From positions 1,402,630-1,466,629 of the forward strand of contig NZ_CP083986.1 of NCBI RefSeq assembly GCF_020172685.1: a stretch of 64,000 bases of DNA. The letters run 5' to 3'. Within the stretch, counting starts at the first letter, position 1, and each line of letters opens with the position of its first letter. Below are positions 50,500-60,451 of this stretch, piece by piece. The translations under genes were made by a program, and so were the position numbers. This stretch comes from [Mycobacterium] nativiensis. GTDB taxonomy: Bacteria; Actinomycetota; Actinomycetes; Mycobacteriales; Mycobacteriaceae. The notes under the pieces were generated by a model. That model saw only the letters and a list, made by a program, of their open reading frames with translations, was not told the origin of the DNA and searched no databases.

Positions 50500-51180
50500 T
50501 CACCAGAGATAGGGGACCAACCGGTAGCGGACTCGTTGGGTGTATTCGGGATATCCGGCGAGCTCCTGCGTCAGCAGTTTCTCCTCGTCAAGGATTCGCA
50601 CCACCAGAATGGGCACGCTGACGAGAGCGCCGGTCAGTCCCCAGTAGGAGCCGAGCGCCAGGGACAGGCCGACCATGGTGACCAGCAGGGAGAAGTACAT
50701 CGGGTGCCGGACCAGGCCGTACATGCCGGTCGATATCACCGGCTGCTCGTCCTCGACGGTGATGTTGGCCGCGGCGTAGCCGTTCTGCACGACGGCCAGG
50801 ATGCCAAGGCCCAGCCCCAGAACAACCACGACCTCGCCGAGCACCGACACGGCCGTCGGCACCGCCGACCAGCCGAACCGGTGATCCAGTGCGCTGACCA
50901 CGAACACAGCGGTGAACACGGTGATCAGGGCGGTGCTGGCCAGCTTCTGCGTGAGCCGGGCCTCGGCCTTCGGTCCGCCGCGCAGACGCCGCTGCAGCAC
51001 CGCCGGATTGGTCAGACCCCAATACACGCAGCAGGCGATGCTGAGGCCGCCGTAGACCGCCAGGAACACCCAGGCCTGCCAGTAGTCGAAAGTGCCTGCC
51101 GGCCAGAACAAGAGCAGGCCGTACACGGCCGCCGCGATCAGTCCGTAGCCCACGCCTTGGCCGATTACCTTTGCGTTCAC
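50500..51180 (-). CDS. ICMT/NnrU-like integral membrane protein 1
   Basis: This is a 226-residue membrane protein with about five helices. The C-terminal GMYGLVRHPMYFSLLV and the following DEEKLLTQELAGYPEY match the isoprenylcysteine carboxyl-methyltransferase (ICMT/PEMT) pattern for SAM binding. A function in methylating a lipid or small molecule is inferred. It is a tandem paralogue of the next gene upstream, roughly half identical by eye, with 16 bases between. It closes the exporter operon. Confidence 0.85.
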   Translation of the reverse strand: MNAKVIGQGVGYGLIAAAVYGLLLFWPAGTFDYWQAWVFLAVYGGLSIACCVYWGLTNPAVLQRRLRGGPKAEARLTQKLASTALITVFTAVFVVSALDHRFGWSAVPTAVSVLGEVVVVLGLGLGILAVVQNGYAAANITVEDEQPVISTGMYGLVRHPMYFSLLVTMVGLSLALGSYWGLTGALVSVPILVVRILDEEKLLTQELAGYPEYTQRVRYRLVPYLW

Positions 51181-51196
51181 ACGCGTCTCCTTTCGA

Positions 51197-51871
51197 TCAC
51201 CACACGTAGGGCAGCAGGCGGTAACGCACCCGCGTGGTGTAGTCGCGGTAGCCGCTGAGCTCCTGGGTCAGCAACTGCTCTTCGTCGTGGATACGCAGAA
51301 TCAGCACGATCAGCCCGGGCAGCACGAAGACCAGGCCCCAGTAGGAGCCGAGCGCCAGCGGGACACCGACCATCAGGATGACGTTGCCGGTGTACATCGG
51401 GTGGCGCACCAGCCCGTACAGGCCGGTGGAGACCAGCGTCTGGCCGGCCTCGACCGTGACATTGGCGGCCGCATAACCGTTCTGAATGACCACCACCATG
51501 GCGAGCGTGAGCCCGACCGCCACCAGGGCATCGCCCAACAGGCAGACCGGCGTCGGCACCGCCGACCACCCGAGTCGGTGATCAAGCACGCTCACGACGA
51601 ACATGGCCGGAAAGCAGACGAAGATGACGGCGATGACGATCCGCTGCAGGGGCCGCGTCTCGGCCGTCGGCCCGAAGCGCATTCGGCGGTCCAGTGCGGC
51701 CGGGTTGGTGCGGATCAGGTACATGCTCGGGATCCAGGTGGACAGGGCGAACACCGCGATGAACACCCAGGCCTGCCAGTAGTGCAGCGTTCCGGCGGGT
51801 ACGAACAGCAACAGTCCGAAGGCGATCAGGCCTAAGGTCGCCGAAAGCAATCCTTTGCCCATGGTTTTCAT
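51197..51871 (-). CDS. ICMT/NnrU-like integral membrane protein 2 (Rv1216c-like)
   Basis: This 224-residue protein has the same layout as its neighbour, including WQAWVFIAVF, VLDHRLGWSAVPTP, QNGYAAANVTVE and GLYGLVRHPMYTGN. Its length equals Rv1216c. The pair appears to be a local duplication. The gene lies 10 bases after the ABC permease and is probably co-transcribed with it. Confidence 0.86.
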   Translation of the reverse strand: MKTMGKGLLSATLGLIAFGLLLFVPAGTLHYWQAWVFIAVFALSTWIPSMYLIRTNPAALDRRMRFGPTAETRPLQRIVIAVIFVCFPAMFVVSVLDHRLGWSAVPTPVCLLGDALVAVGLTLAMVVVIQNGYAAANVTVEAGQTLVSTGLYGLVRHPMYTGNVILMVGVPLALGSYWGLVFVLPGLIVLILRIHDEEQLLTQELSGYRDYTTRVRYRLLPYVW

Positions 51872-51881
51872 GGCTGCCTCC

Positions 51882-53516
51882 TCACAATGTCAGATCTCTG
51901 CGGCGGAATGCCCAGATGCCGAGTGCTATCAGTGCGGCGTCGATCGCCGACAATGCCACCAGCGGAAGCGCATTGAAACCGACGTCGGTGCCGACCAAGG
52001 GGATATGGGTGAACGGTTCGAGGTCGAGCACCCACTGCGGCAGTCCCGACAACGTGCCGAGCAGATACAGCGCGACGAAGCCGATCAGTACCGCCCACCC
52101 GGCGGGGGCGAACCGCGGGGCGAGCCCGAACAACGCGACCGTCACCGCCGCGGGCAGCCAGACCGCCGGCAGCTGCACCGCCGCGCTGCCCATCACCGAG
52201 CCCAACTGGCCGCCGATATCTCCGACCGCCAGCCCGTAGATGATTCCGGCCACCACGCCGGAGATCAGGATCGCCGCCGCCGCCCCGGTCAATGCGATAA
52301 CCAGATGGCTTGCCAGCCACCGGCTTCTGCTCAGCGATCCGGCGAGCAGGGTCTCGGCACGCGCGCCGGTCTCCTCCTGGTGCAGTCGCAGCACCAGCGA
52401 CACCGCGAAGGCGGCCGCGACCATCCCCAGCATGGTGAACGCCACCGCGATGAACGCCCGCTCCAGCATCGCGGTGCCGCCCAGCCGGATGACCATGTCG
52501 CGCGCGCTGTCGCTGCCGACTTCGTCGCCGATCCCGTGCACCACGCTGCCGATCAGCAGCCCGTAGAGCGCCAGCCCGACGGTCCACAACAGCAGGGCAC
52601 CGCGATCGAGCCGCCACGCCAATCCGAAGGCGCCGGCCAACGTCGGTGCCGCCCGGGGCGGTCCGGGCCGCTCGGCGAGCAGTCCGGCCCCGACGTCGCG
52701 GCGTGCCGCCAACCAGTAGGCCAGCCGGGTGAGCGCCGCGGCGGTCGCCAGGTGCAGCACCAGCACCCACCACCGGTCACCGGCGTACGGGCGGACCTGC
52801 AGCGACCAGCCCAGCGGCGAGAACCACGACAGCGCACCGGATCCGGCGTCGCCGACCGCCCGAATGGAGAAGGCGGCGGCCAGCACGCTGAATGCGGCGC
52901 CGCGGGCGAACCGGGCACTCGGCGACAGCTGTGCGGCGACCGCGGCCACAGCGGTGAACACCAGCCCGGAGCCGGCCAGTGCGGCCCCGAATGCGAACGA
53001 TCCGGCCGCCGGCACACCGCTGGTGAGCAGGCCGAGTGCACCGATGAGGCCGGTGACCACCGACGCCCCGGAGGTCAGCAGCAGCGCACCGGTCAGTCCG
53101 GCGTATCGGCCCACCGCGGTCGAATCGATCAACTCGGTGCGGCCGGTCTCTTCGTCGGCGCGGGTGTGCCGGATGAGGGTCAGGATCACCGCCACGGCGA
53201 TCAACAGGTGGAAGGTGCCGGCTTTCCAGATGCCGACCGCGCCAAGGGAATCGTTGTAGACCTGGCCGTAGACGGCGCGCTGGGCCGGGCTGGCCATGAT
53301 GGTCGCCGCCAGGCCGGCGCGGTCGGCCGCGGTGGGGTAGATCGCCTTGATGCTGGCGATGTAGACGCTGGCCAGTGGCAACGACAACAGCAGCACCCAC
53401 ATGGGCAGCATGATCCGGTCGCGGCGCAGATACAGCCGCAGCATCTCGGGTGTGCCGACCAGGTTCGGGCGGCTCCGCGCCGGCCGGTGGGCTTGGGGGA
53501 CTGCGGCGGTGATCAT
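51882..53516 (-). CDS. ABC exporter permease (Rv1217c-like)
   Basis: This 544-residue protein has about 12 membrane helices arranged as two similar halves, the tetronasin-type ABC-2 permease layout. The exporter pair Rv1217c-Rv1218c of M. tuberculosis is associated with drug efflux. The first helix follows [16 protein letters not shown]. The start overlaps the ATPase stop by 4 bases. The substrate is unknown. Confidence 0.9.
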   Translation of the reverse strand: MITAAVPQAHRPARSRPNLVGTPEMLRLYLRRDRIMLPMWVLLLSLPLASVYIASIKAIYPTAADRAGLAATIMASPAQRAVYGQVYNDSLGAVGIWKAGTFHLLIAVAVILTLIRHTRADEETGRTELIDSTAVGRYAGLTGALLLTSGASVVTGLIGALGLLTSGVPAAGSFAFGAALAGSGLVFTAVAAVAAQLSPSARFARGAAFSVLAAAFSIRAVGDAGSGALSWFSPLGWSLQVRPYAGDRWWVLVLHLATAAALTRLAYWLAARRDVGAGLLAERPGPPRAAPTLAGAFGLAWRLDRGALLLWTVGLALYGLLIGSVVHGIGDEVGSDSARDMVIRLGGTAMLERAFIAVAFTMLGMVAAAFAVSLVLRLHQEETGARAETLLAGSLSRSRWLASHLVIALTGAAAAILISGVVAGIIYGLAVGDIGGQLGSVMGSAAVQLPAVWLPAAVTVALFGLAPRFAPAGWAVLIGFVALYLLGTLSGLPQWVLDLEPFTHIPLVGTDVGFNALPLVALSAIDAALIALGIWAFRRRDLTL

Positions 53517-54427
53517 GCCCGCACCGTGTCGTAGTGCCGCAGGAACAGCTCCTCCAATGTTGGCGGCTGGCTGGTCAGGCTGCGTACGCCCGCGACGCCG
53601 AGCACCCGGATGAGCTCGCCGAGGCTGGCGCTGTCGACTTGCGCGTGCAGCACGGTGCCGTTGTAGTGGACGTCGCCGACGCCCGGGATACGGGTGAGAT
53701 CGCCGGGATCACTGAGCAGGTCGGCTCGGATCGAGGTGCGCCGCAGGTGGCGCAGCGAATCCAGCGAGCCGCTTTCGATGACGCGCCCGGCCCGGATGAT
53801 CGTGACCCGCTGGCACAGCTTCTCGGTCTCGGCCAGAATGTGGCTCGACAGCAGGACCGTGACCCCGCGGCGGCTCGCCTCGGCGACGCACTGCTGGAAC
53901 ACGTTCTCCATCAGCGGATCCAGACCGCTGCTGGGCTCGTCGAGCAGCAGCAGCCGGGCGTGCGAGGAGAAGGCGGAGATCAGCGATACCTTCTGGCGGT
54001 TGCCCTTGGAGTAGGTGCGGGCCTTCTTGCTCGGGTCCAGGTCGAAGCGTTCGATCAGCTCGCCGCGGCGCTGCTCGTCGATTCCGCCACGCATCCGGGC
54101 GAGCAGGTCGATGATCTCGCCGCCGGACAGCGACGGCCACAGTGTGACATCGCCTGGCACGTAAGCGATCTCGCGGTGCAGGTCGACTGCGTCGGTCCAG
54201 GGATCGCCACCGAGCAGGCGCACCGTTCCGCCGTCGGCTCTGACCAGGCCCAGCAGGACTCGGATCGTGGTGGACTTGCCGGCGCCGTTGGGGCCGAGGA
54301 AGCCGTGCACCTCACCGGCGTGCACGGTCATGTCCAGCCCGTCGAGCGCCCTGACCGCACCGAAGTTCTTTTCCAGCCCACGGATTTCGATTGCCGGCCA
54401 ACGATTGTCATGATTGTTGATGGTCAT
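53513..54427 (-). CDS. ABC exporter ATPase (Rv1218c-like)
   Basis: This is a 304-residue cytoplasmic ATPase. Walker A is GPNGAGKST, the Q-loop is near [13 protein letters not shown], the signature is YSKGNRQK and Walker B is [12 protein letters not shown], with switch His in [10 protein letters not shown]. An extra C-terminal domain follows, as in DrrA-type drug exporters. ATG 54427 lies 20 bases inside the end of the TetR gene, and its own stop overlaps the permease by 4 bases. Confidence 0.94.
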   Translation of the reverse strand: MTINNHDNRWPAIEIRGLEKNFGAVRALDGLDMTVHAGEVHGFLGPNGAGKSTTIRVLLGLVRADGGTVRLLGGDPWTDAVDLHREIAYVPGDVTLWPSLSGGEIIDLLARMRGGIDEQRRGELIERFDLDPSKKARTYSKGNRQKVSLISAFSSHARLLLLDEPSSGLDPLMENVFQQCVAEASRRGVTVLLSSHILAETEKLCQRVTIIRAGRVIESGSLDSLRHLRRTSIRADLLSDPGDLTRIPGVGDVHYNGTVLHAQVDSASLGELIRVLGVAGVRSLTSQPPTLEELFLRHYDTVRA

Positions 54428-55061
54428 CGGTTCCCCCTTGTTCGGCTTCCAGGAATGCTTCGTACATGGTTCGGTCGGCCATCAGGCCCTCGGTGTAGAC
54501 CTCCAGGGAGGGCAGCACCATGTCGCGGGCGTAGTCGCGCAGCACGGCGCGCAGATCCGTCGGGTTCTCGTGCATCTGCAGGTAGAGCAGGAATGCGCCG
54601 CCGCTGGCCATCGCCAGGTACTTGGCGCGGGCTTTCGGGTCGCGGCTGGGCTTGAGGGTGCCGGCCCGGACACCTTCGTCGAGGTATTCCTCGGCGTTGT
54701 CGATCAGCTGTTGCCACATGGTGCGGGCCAGTTCGCTGCCGTCCTGCAGGTTGCGGACCAGATAGGTCATCAGCGGCGCGTAGCTCTCGATCTCGGCCAT
54801 CTGCGCGAACCAGGTAGCAGGATCGGTGGAGCGCATCGCTTCGGACTTGCCGACGTAGATGGTCTCGGCGATGTAGTCGTCGCAGGCCTTGCGCAGACCG
54901 TCCTTGGACCCGAAGTGGTGGATCACCAGCGCGGCGCTCACGCCGGCGGCTTCGGCGATGGACCGCAGTCCCACGCCGAAGCCGTTCTGACCGAACTGCT
55001 CGATCGCCGCGTCGCGGATGCGGGCAGAGGCCGTCAAGTCTTTGGAACGTACGTCAGTCAA
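54408..55061 (-). CDS. TetR-family regulator of the exporter operon (Rv1219c-like)
   Basis: This is a 217-residue regulator with HTH around residues 10-55 ([20 protein letters not shown], then [18 protein letters not shown]). It reads like Rv1219c throughout. TTG 55061 is the apparent start. A SAM methyltransferase gene lies 55 bases upstream, and beyond that is a consensus promoter with two tandem operators. Autoregulation of the whole operon by this protein is the simplest model. Confidence 0.91.
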   Translation of the reverse strand: MTDVRSKDLTASARIRDAAIEQFGQNGFGVGLRSIAEAAGVSAALVIHHFGSKDGLRKACDDYIAETIYVGKSEAMRSTDPATWFAQMAEIESYAPLMTYLVRNLQDGSELARTMWQQLIDNAEEYLDEGVRAGTLKPSRDPKARAKYLAMASGGAFLLYLQMHENPTDLRAVLRDYARDMVLPSLEVYTEGLMADRTMYEAFLEAEQGGTDDHQQS

Positions 55062-55116
55062 GCGTCAACCCTCCGTCAGGTCTCCGTAGAGGGCCGCGGT
55101 TCTCGCTGCCCTATCG

Positions 55117-55932
55117 CTAGAAGCTGTAGTGGAGGACCACATTTCCCCTCCTGGACAACGAAGCGCTGCGCGCGGACAGGCGGTTCATCAGGCGAAGACC
55201 CAGCGGGAACTCGGCGACCTCCGGTTCGCGTGTGCACAGAATCTCGTTGCGCAACTTCAGCTTAGGGTGCCAGCATTCGGGGTAACGCGGATCGTCGAAC
55301 CCGGGGAATTTGACTACGCCGCGGATGGATTCGGCTCCGGGAAAGCGTTTTTGGGCCCAGACCGCAAACTTGCTGTAGCCGTTGAAGGCGATCTCGCCAC
55401 TGGGGAAGTGGCTGATGATCCGGCTCACGAGGGAGATCATTTCCTCTTCGGAGAGGAAGGCGATGAGCCCGTCGGCGACTGCCACGACGGGCCGATCGGC
55501 GGGCAAGCTGTCCAGCCAGGCGTGGTCGGTCAGGTCGGCGCCTATGCCGTGGGGCGTGGCATGATCGGGTAATAGGTGTCGGCGTTCGCGGATGACCTCT
55601 GGAAAGTCGACGTCGTACCAGTCTGCGGTGGGTGGCGGGGCGATGCGAAGCGCCCGACTGTCCAACCCGGCGCCGAGGTCCAGTCCGACGGCATTGGGGT
55701 GTCGAGCGATGAACTGTTGGGCGATCTCGTCCAACTTCTTGGCCCGATGCGCGATGTAGATCGCGCTGCTCCTGGGGATCCGCAACTTCTTGTAGTCGTA
55801 TCCGACTTTCCGGACGACGTCGTCGGCGACCTTGTCGCCCAGGATCGGGTGGGGCAAGCGATTGTCGAGCGCTCTTCCGCACAGTGTCAGCCACAGGCTG
55901 GCCTGCAGCGGCGTGAAAACCGGGAAGGTCAT
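55117..55932 (-). CDS. SAM-dependent methyltransferase of the LCM/PPM1 family
   Basis: This is a 271-residue soluble methyltransferase. The N-terminal SAIYIAHRAKKLDEI and the SAM-binding VGLDLGAGLDSRALRI with an Arg/Asp pair fit the leucine-carboxyl-methyltransferase-like family, which in actinobacteria mostly methylates secondary metabolites. It is not found between Rv1219c and Rv1220c in M. tuberculosis. It is the first gene after the operator-controlled promoter. The substrate is unknown. Confidence 0.86.
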   Translation of the reverse strand: MTFPVFTPLQASLWLTLCGRALDNRLPHPILGDKVADDVVRKVGYDYKKLRIPRSSAIYIAHRAKKLDEIAQQFIARHPNAVGLDLGAGLDSRALRIAPPPTADWYDVDFPEVIRERRHLLPDHATPHGIGADLTDHAWLDSLPADRPVVAVADGLIAFLSEEEMISLVSRIISHFPSGEIAFNGYSKFAVWAQKRFPGAESIRGVVKFPGFDDPRYPECWHPKLKLRNEILCTREPEVAEFPLGLRLMNRLSARSASLSRRGNVVLHYSF

Positions 55933-56001
55933 CGTCAGTCGCCATCCGTCCCTTGGTCAGGTGCGTTCAGGCTCCCGATCGGCCGAGTTGGTCGCAGCGC
56001 C

Positions 56002-56048
56002 TTGAACGCATGTTCAATACGCTAAACACGCGTTCAGTCGAGTGTCAA
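56002..56048 (-). promoter_or_regulatory. Consensus promoter with two tandem TetR-type operators
   Basis: On the minus strand TTGACA (56048-56043) is followed after 18 bases by TAGCGT (56024-56019). One operator, CTGAACGCGTGTTTAG, covers 56037-56022 in the spacer and -10. A second, perfect inverted repeat TTGAAC-GCAT-GTTCAA, lies at 56002-56017 near the expected start of transcription. The centres are 20 bases apart. The two sites match at 12 of 16 positions. Confidence 0.7.
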
Positions 56049-56055
56049 GCATTCT

Positions 56056-56123
56056 GGCCGAGCAGACGCGAAAAGCCCCCATTCGGGGCACAAACAAAAT
56101 GGGGGCTGTCGCGACTGCTCGCC
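56056..56123. repeat. Intergenic palindromic element, copy 2
   Basis: Outer arms CGAGCAG (56059-56065) and CTGCTCG (56115-56121) enclose inner arms AGCCCCCATT (56074-56083) and AATGGGGGCT (56098-56107). The left half (GCCGAGCAGACGCGAAAAG) closely resembles the minus strand of the element at 37653-37726. A run of 12 G follows directly. Confidence 0.72.
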
Positions 56124-56135
56124 GGGGGGGGGGGG
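56124..56135 (+). repeat. 12-base G homopolymer
   Basis: Twelve consecutive G residues lie one base beyond the stop codon of the O-methyltransferase gene (minus strand). Such tracts slip during replication and are also prone to sequencing or assembly error. It does not change any reading frame here. Confidence 0.8.
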
Positions 56136-56136
56136 A

Positions 56137-56802
56137 TCAGTCGCGGACGGCAGCCAGCAGGCCGTCGCCCAGCGGAATCAGCGCCGGGGTCAGCCGCTCG
56201 TCCTCGGCGATCAACCGGGCCGCCTCGCGTACCGCGACCACCTCGGCGTCGTTGGCCGCGGGATCGCCGGCCCGACCGCCCAGGGCCGCCCGGTGCACCA
56301 CGACCACGCCGCCGGGACGCAGCAGTCGCACGGCCTCCAGCACGTAACCGGGCTGGTCGATCGGATCGGCGTCGACGAAGACCAGGTCGTAGGACTCGTC
56401 GGCGAGACGGGTCAGCACCTCCTGGGCGCGGCCGCTGATGAAGCGGGTTCGGCCCGGCCCGATACCGGCGTCGCCGAATGCCTGCTTGGCGGTGCGCTGG
56501 TGTTCGGGTTCGATGTCGATCGTGGTCAGCACGCCGTCCTCGCCCATGCCCGACAGCAGCCACAGTCCGCTGACGCCGGCACCGGTGCCGACCTCGACCA
56601 CCGCCTTACCGCCGCTGAGCTTGGTCAACAGGCTCAGCAGCGCGCCCACCGCGGCGCTGATCGACGCGACGCCGATCTCGCCGGCCCGGTCGCGGGCGGC
56701 CGCCAGCACCGCGTCCTCCGACATCGATCCCTCGGCGTGCGACAGCAGGGCGTCGGCCCGACTGCGCGGCGGCTCTCCGGGAATGTCGTCGGTGCTGGCC
56801 AT
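56137..56802 (-). CDS. O-methyltransferase (Rv1220c-like)
   Basis: This is a 221-residue class I SAM methyltransferase of the catechol-OMT-like family. The SAM loop [14 protein letters not shown] and the acidic [12 protein letters not shown] metal region are present. In M. tuberculosis Rv1220c is divergent from sigE and its substrate is unknown. ATG 56802 was chosen; an upstream extension to 56937 is basic and of low quality. The stop is one base before the G tract. Confidence 0.9.
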   Translation of the reverse strand: MASTDDIPGEPPRSRADALLSHAEGSMSEDAVLAAARDRAGEIGVASISAAVGALLSLLTKLSGGKAVVEVGTGAGVSGLWLLSGMGEDGVLTTIDIEPEHQRTAKQAFGDAGIGPGRTRFISGRAQEVLTRLADESYDLVFVDADPIDQPGYVLEAVRLLRPGGVVVVHRAALGGRAGDPAANDAEVVAVREAARLIAEDERLTPALIPLGDGLLAAVRD

Positions 56803-56994
56803 GTCCGCAGCGTAGGACAAACGCCTTGAGGCCCGCGCACCGGCGCGCCCGCCCGACACGCCCGAGGCGCGGCTCGTGTCCGAACCGTTACCTAGTCGTA
56901 TTGCCGCAGTGCCTGGCCTATTCGAACACGAGTTCACAGTCGACCTTCAGTGGCAACACAGAGCCGGCATACGGCGGTACGCAACGGTATCCGC

Positions 56995-57777
56995 ATGGAA
57001 CGAGGTAGGAACCGGCCTCGGAATACGAGGGAACAGTCGGGCGTTGCTCCGGATGCTGCGTCGCCGTTGCCTGACGGCGGCCCTGATGCGGAGGATTTCG
57101 CCATAACCACCTTGCTGCCCCCGGTGACCATGTCGCACCCGGCCACGCACTCGGACCGATATGCGGACACGAATTGGGTTGAGCCGTCTGAGGAGCCGCA
57201 GGGTACTGCGGTGTTCGACGCCACCGGCGACTCGGCTGCCATGCCGTCCTGGGACGAGCTGGTTCGCCAGCACGCCGACCGGGTGTACCGGCTGGCCTAT
57301 CGGCTCTCCGGGAGCCAGCAGGACGCCGAGGATCTGACCCAGGAGACCTTCATCCGGGTGTTCCGTTCGGTGCACAACTACCAGCCGGGCACGTTCGAGG
57401 GCTGGCTGCATCGCATCACCACGAACCTGTTCCTGGACATGGTCCGCAAGCGTGGGCGAGTCCGGATGGAGGCGCTGCCCGAGGACTATGACCGGGTTCC
57501 GGCCGACGAGCCCGACCCGGAGCAGATCTACCACGACGCCCGGCTCGACCCCGACCTGCAGGCGGCGCTGGACTCGCTGCCGCCGGAGTTCCGGGCGGCC
57601 GTCGTGCTGTGCGACATCGAAGGACTGTCCTACGAGGAGGTCGGCGCCACCCTCGGGGTGAAGCTGGGCACCGTGCGCAGCCGCATCCACCGGGGTCGGC
57701 AGGCGCTGCGTGAATACCTCGCAAACCGTGCCGGCCAGCGTGACGGTTCGGCGCTGGGCGGCGTCGCGGCCGGCTGA
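56995..57777 (+). CDS. sigE: Extracytoplasmic-function sigma factor SigE
   Basis: This is a 260-residue group 4 sigma factor for cell-envelope, heat and detergent stress. Region 2 begins at about residue 83 ([20 protein letters not shown], then [17 protein letters not shown]). Region 4 begins at about 196 ([20 protein letters not shown], then [14 protein letters not shown]). The N-terminal 50 residues diverge from M. tuberculosis, so the start is uncertain. ATG 57130 would give a 215-residue form, the size of a known shorter SigE isoform. The gene is divergent from the O-methyltransferase gene. Confidence 0.93.
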   Translation: MERGRNRPRNTREQSGVAPDAASPLPDGGPDAEDFAITTLLPPVTMSHPATHSDRYADTNWVEPSEEPQGTAVFDATGDSAAMPSWDELVRQHADRVYRLAYRLSGSQQDAEDLTQETFIRVFRSVHNYQPGTFEGWLHRITTNLFLDMVRKRGRVRMEALPEDYDRVPADEPDPEQIYHDARLDPDLQAALDSLPPEFRAAVVLCDIEGLSYEEVGATLGVKLGTVRSRIHRGRQALREYLANRAGQRDGSALGGVAAG

Positions 57778-57784
57778 GTCTCGC

Positions 57785-57906
57785 CGCACCAATCCGGCGG
57801 TTCAGCGAGGCTCGACGGAGGAGAGGCGAAGCTGGAACCGGCGCACCAATCCGGCGGTTCAGCGAGGCTCGACGGAGGAGAGGCGAAGCTGGGACCGGCG
57901 CACCAA
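57785..57906. repeat. 57-bp direct tandem repeat (two copies plus partial) between sigE and rseA
   Basis: The unit starts CGCACCAATCCGGCGGTTCA at 57785 and again at 57842, with one or two mismatches at the end, and a third start follows at 57899. The length is 57 bases, a multiple of three, and each copy has a GGAGGAGAGG ribosome-site-like patch. It may be a variable-number locus. Confidence 0.85.
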
Positions 57907-58012
57907 CACCGTTGGTTTACGCGTTGGTGGGAGATATCGCGCTACATTCTTATTAGGCCTTTATGGTTCTGGGCCGTTGTGTGAGCGAAGTGCGATCGGA
58001 GAGGAGTCCGGT

Positions 58013-58408
58013 GTGACGGACCGGGGCGGTGTTTTCCGTCGCGCATTCTCCTGGTTGCCCTCACAGTTCGCCTCGCAAAGTGACGCACCGGTCGGCGCCC
58101 CGCGCCAGTTCGGTTCCACCGAACATCTGTGCAGTGAAGCGATTGCCGCCTACGTCGACGGCGAGCTGCGGATGAACGCTCACCTGCGCGCCGCCCACCA
58201 CCTGTCGCTGTGTGCCGACTGCGCGGCCGAAGTGGAATATCAGAGCCGGGCGCGGTCCGCGCTGCGGGATTCGCACCCGATTCGGATACCGACGGCCCTG
58301 CTCGGCCTGCTTGCGCAGATCCCGGAGTGTTCTCCCGACGAGTCGACGACACCGATGCCGGCCCGTTTCGTCGACGGCAAACCGGAAGATCGCCGCAAAC
58401 GTCGGTAA
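58013..58408 (+). CDS. rseA: Anti-sigma-E factor RseA (zinc-associated)
   Basis: This is a 131-residue cytoplasmic anti-sigma factor that holds SigE inactive until phosphorylated or degraded. The ZAS motif H63-x3-C67-x2-C70 lies in HHLSLCADC, with another Cys at 40. GTG 58013 is supported by a strong GGAGAGGAG ribosome site (57998-58006). It is shorter than the M. tuberculosis protein of about 154 residues at the N-terminus. The 235-base gap from sigE carries a tandem repeat. Confidence 0.92.
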   Translation: MTDRGGVFRRAFSWLPSQFASQSDAPVGAPRQFGSTEHLCSEAIAAYVDGELRMNAHLRAAHHLSLCADCAAEVEYQSRARSALRDSHPIRIPTALLGLLAQIPECSPDESTTPMPARFVDGKPEDRRKRR

Positions 58409-58515
58409 GGTGGACGCGATGGCGGCGTCGGGCGCCACCGAGGCCCGTTAGGCCCCTCAGCCTGTGCCTGCGGCGCCCGGAACCCGACCCAGGGGTGGAC
58501 CCGGAAGAGGAATAG

Positions 58516-60015
<1,500 letters not shown>

Positions 60016-60027
60016 CTGCTCGCGGAG

Positions 60028-60417
60028 ATGTTTGCCAACGTCGGCTGGGGCGAGATGCTGGTCCTCGTGGTGGTCGGGCTGGTGATCCTGGGCCCCGAGC
60101 GGCTGCCGGGCGCCATCCGATGGACTGCCGGCGCATTGCGTCAGGCCCGTGACTACGTGACCACGGCGACCGATCAGCTGCGCGACGAGATGGGTCCCGA
60201 GTTCGACGATCTGCGTGCGCCGCTGAACGAACTGCAGAAGCTGCGCGGGATGACGCCGCGGGCCGCCCTGACCAAGCACCTGCTCGACGGGGATGACTCG
60301 CTGTTCACCGCGGTCAGTCAGCTGGGTGAGGATCCCCGCGCCGCGACGCCGTCACCGGCCGCGGCTCCCAGGCTCGCGCCGGGGGCCCCTGCCCCGTTCG
60401 ACTCCGACGCGACCTAG
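60028..60417 (+). CDS. tatB: Twin-arginine translocase subunit TatB
   Basis: This is a 129-residue Tat component. The single N-terminal helix (about 6-22) is followed by the [12 protein letters not shown] hinge and an amphipathic helix, then a Pro/Ala-rich tail. It works with TatA/TatC in moving folded proteins across the membrane. ATG 60028 lies 12 bases after htrA. It matches Rv1224. Confidence 0.94.
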   Translation: MFANVGWGEMLVLVVVGLVILGPERLPGAIRWTAGALRQARDYVTTATDQLRDEMGPEFDDLRAPLNELQKLRGMTPRAALTKHLLDGDDSLFTAVSQLGEDPRAATPSPAAAPRLAPGAPAPFDSDAT

Positions 60418-60451
60418 CGGCGGTCGCGAGAACGGCGGAGCCGGGCGACGC

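Noticed and set aside
56803..56994. SigH-type promoter (GGAAC with CGTT) upstream of sigE
   Set aside because: No GGAAC with GTT at 18-19 bases was found; GGAAC repeats lie inside the coding start region instead.
57785..57906. CRISPR-like array
   Set aside because: The 57-base copies are adjacent with no unique spacers and no cas genes nearby; it is a simple tandem repeat.
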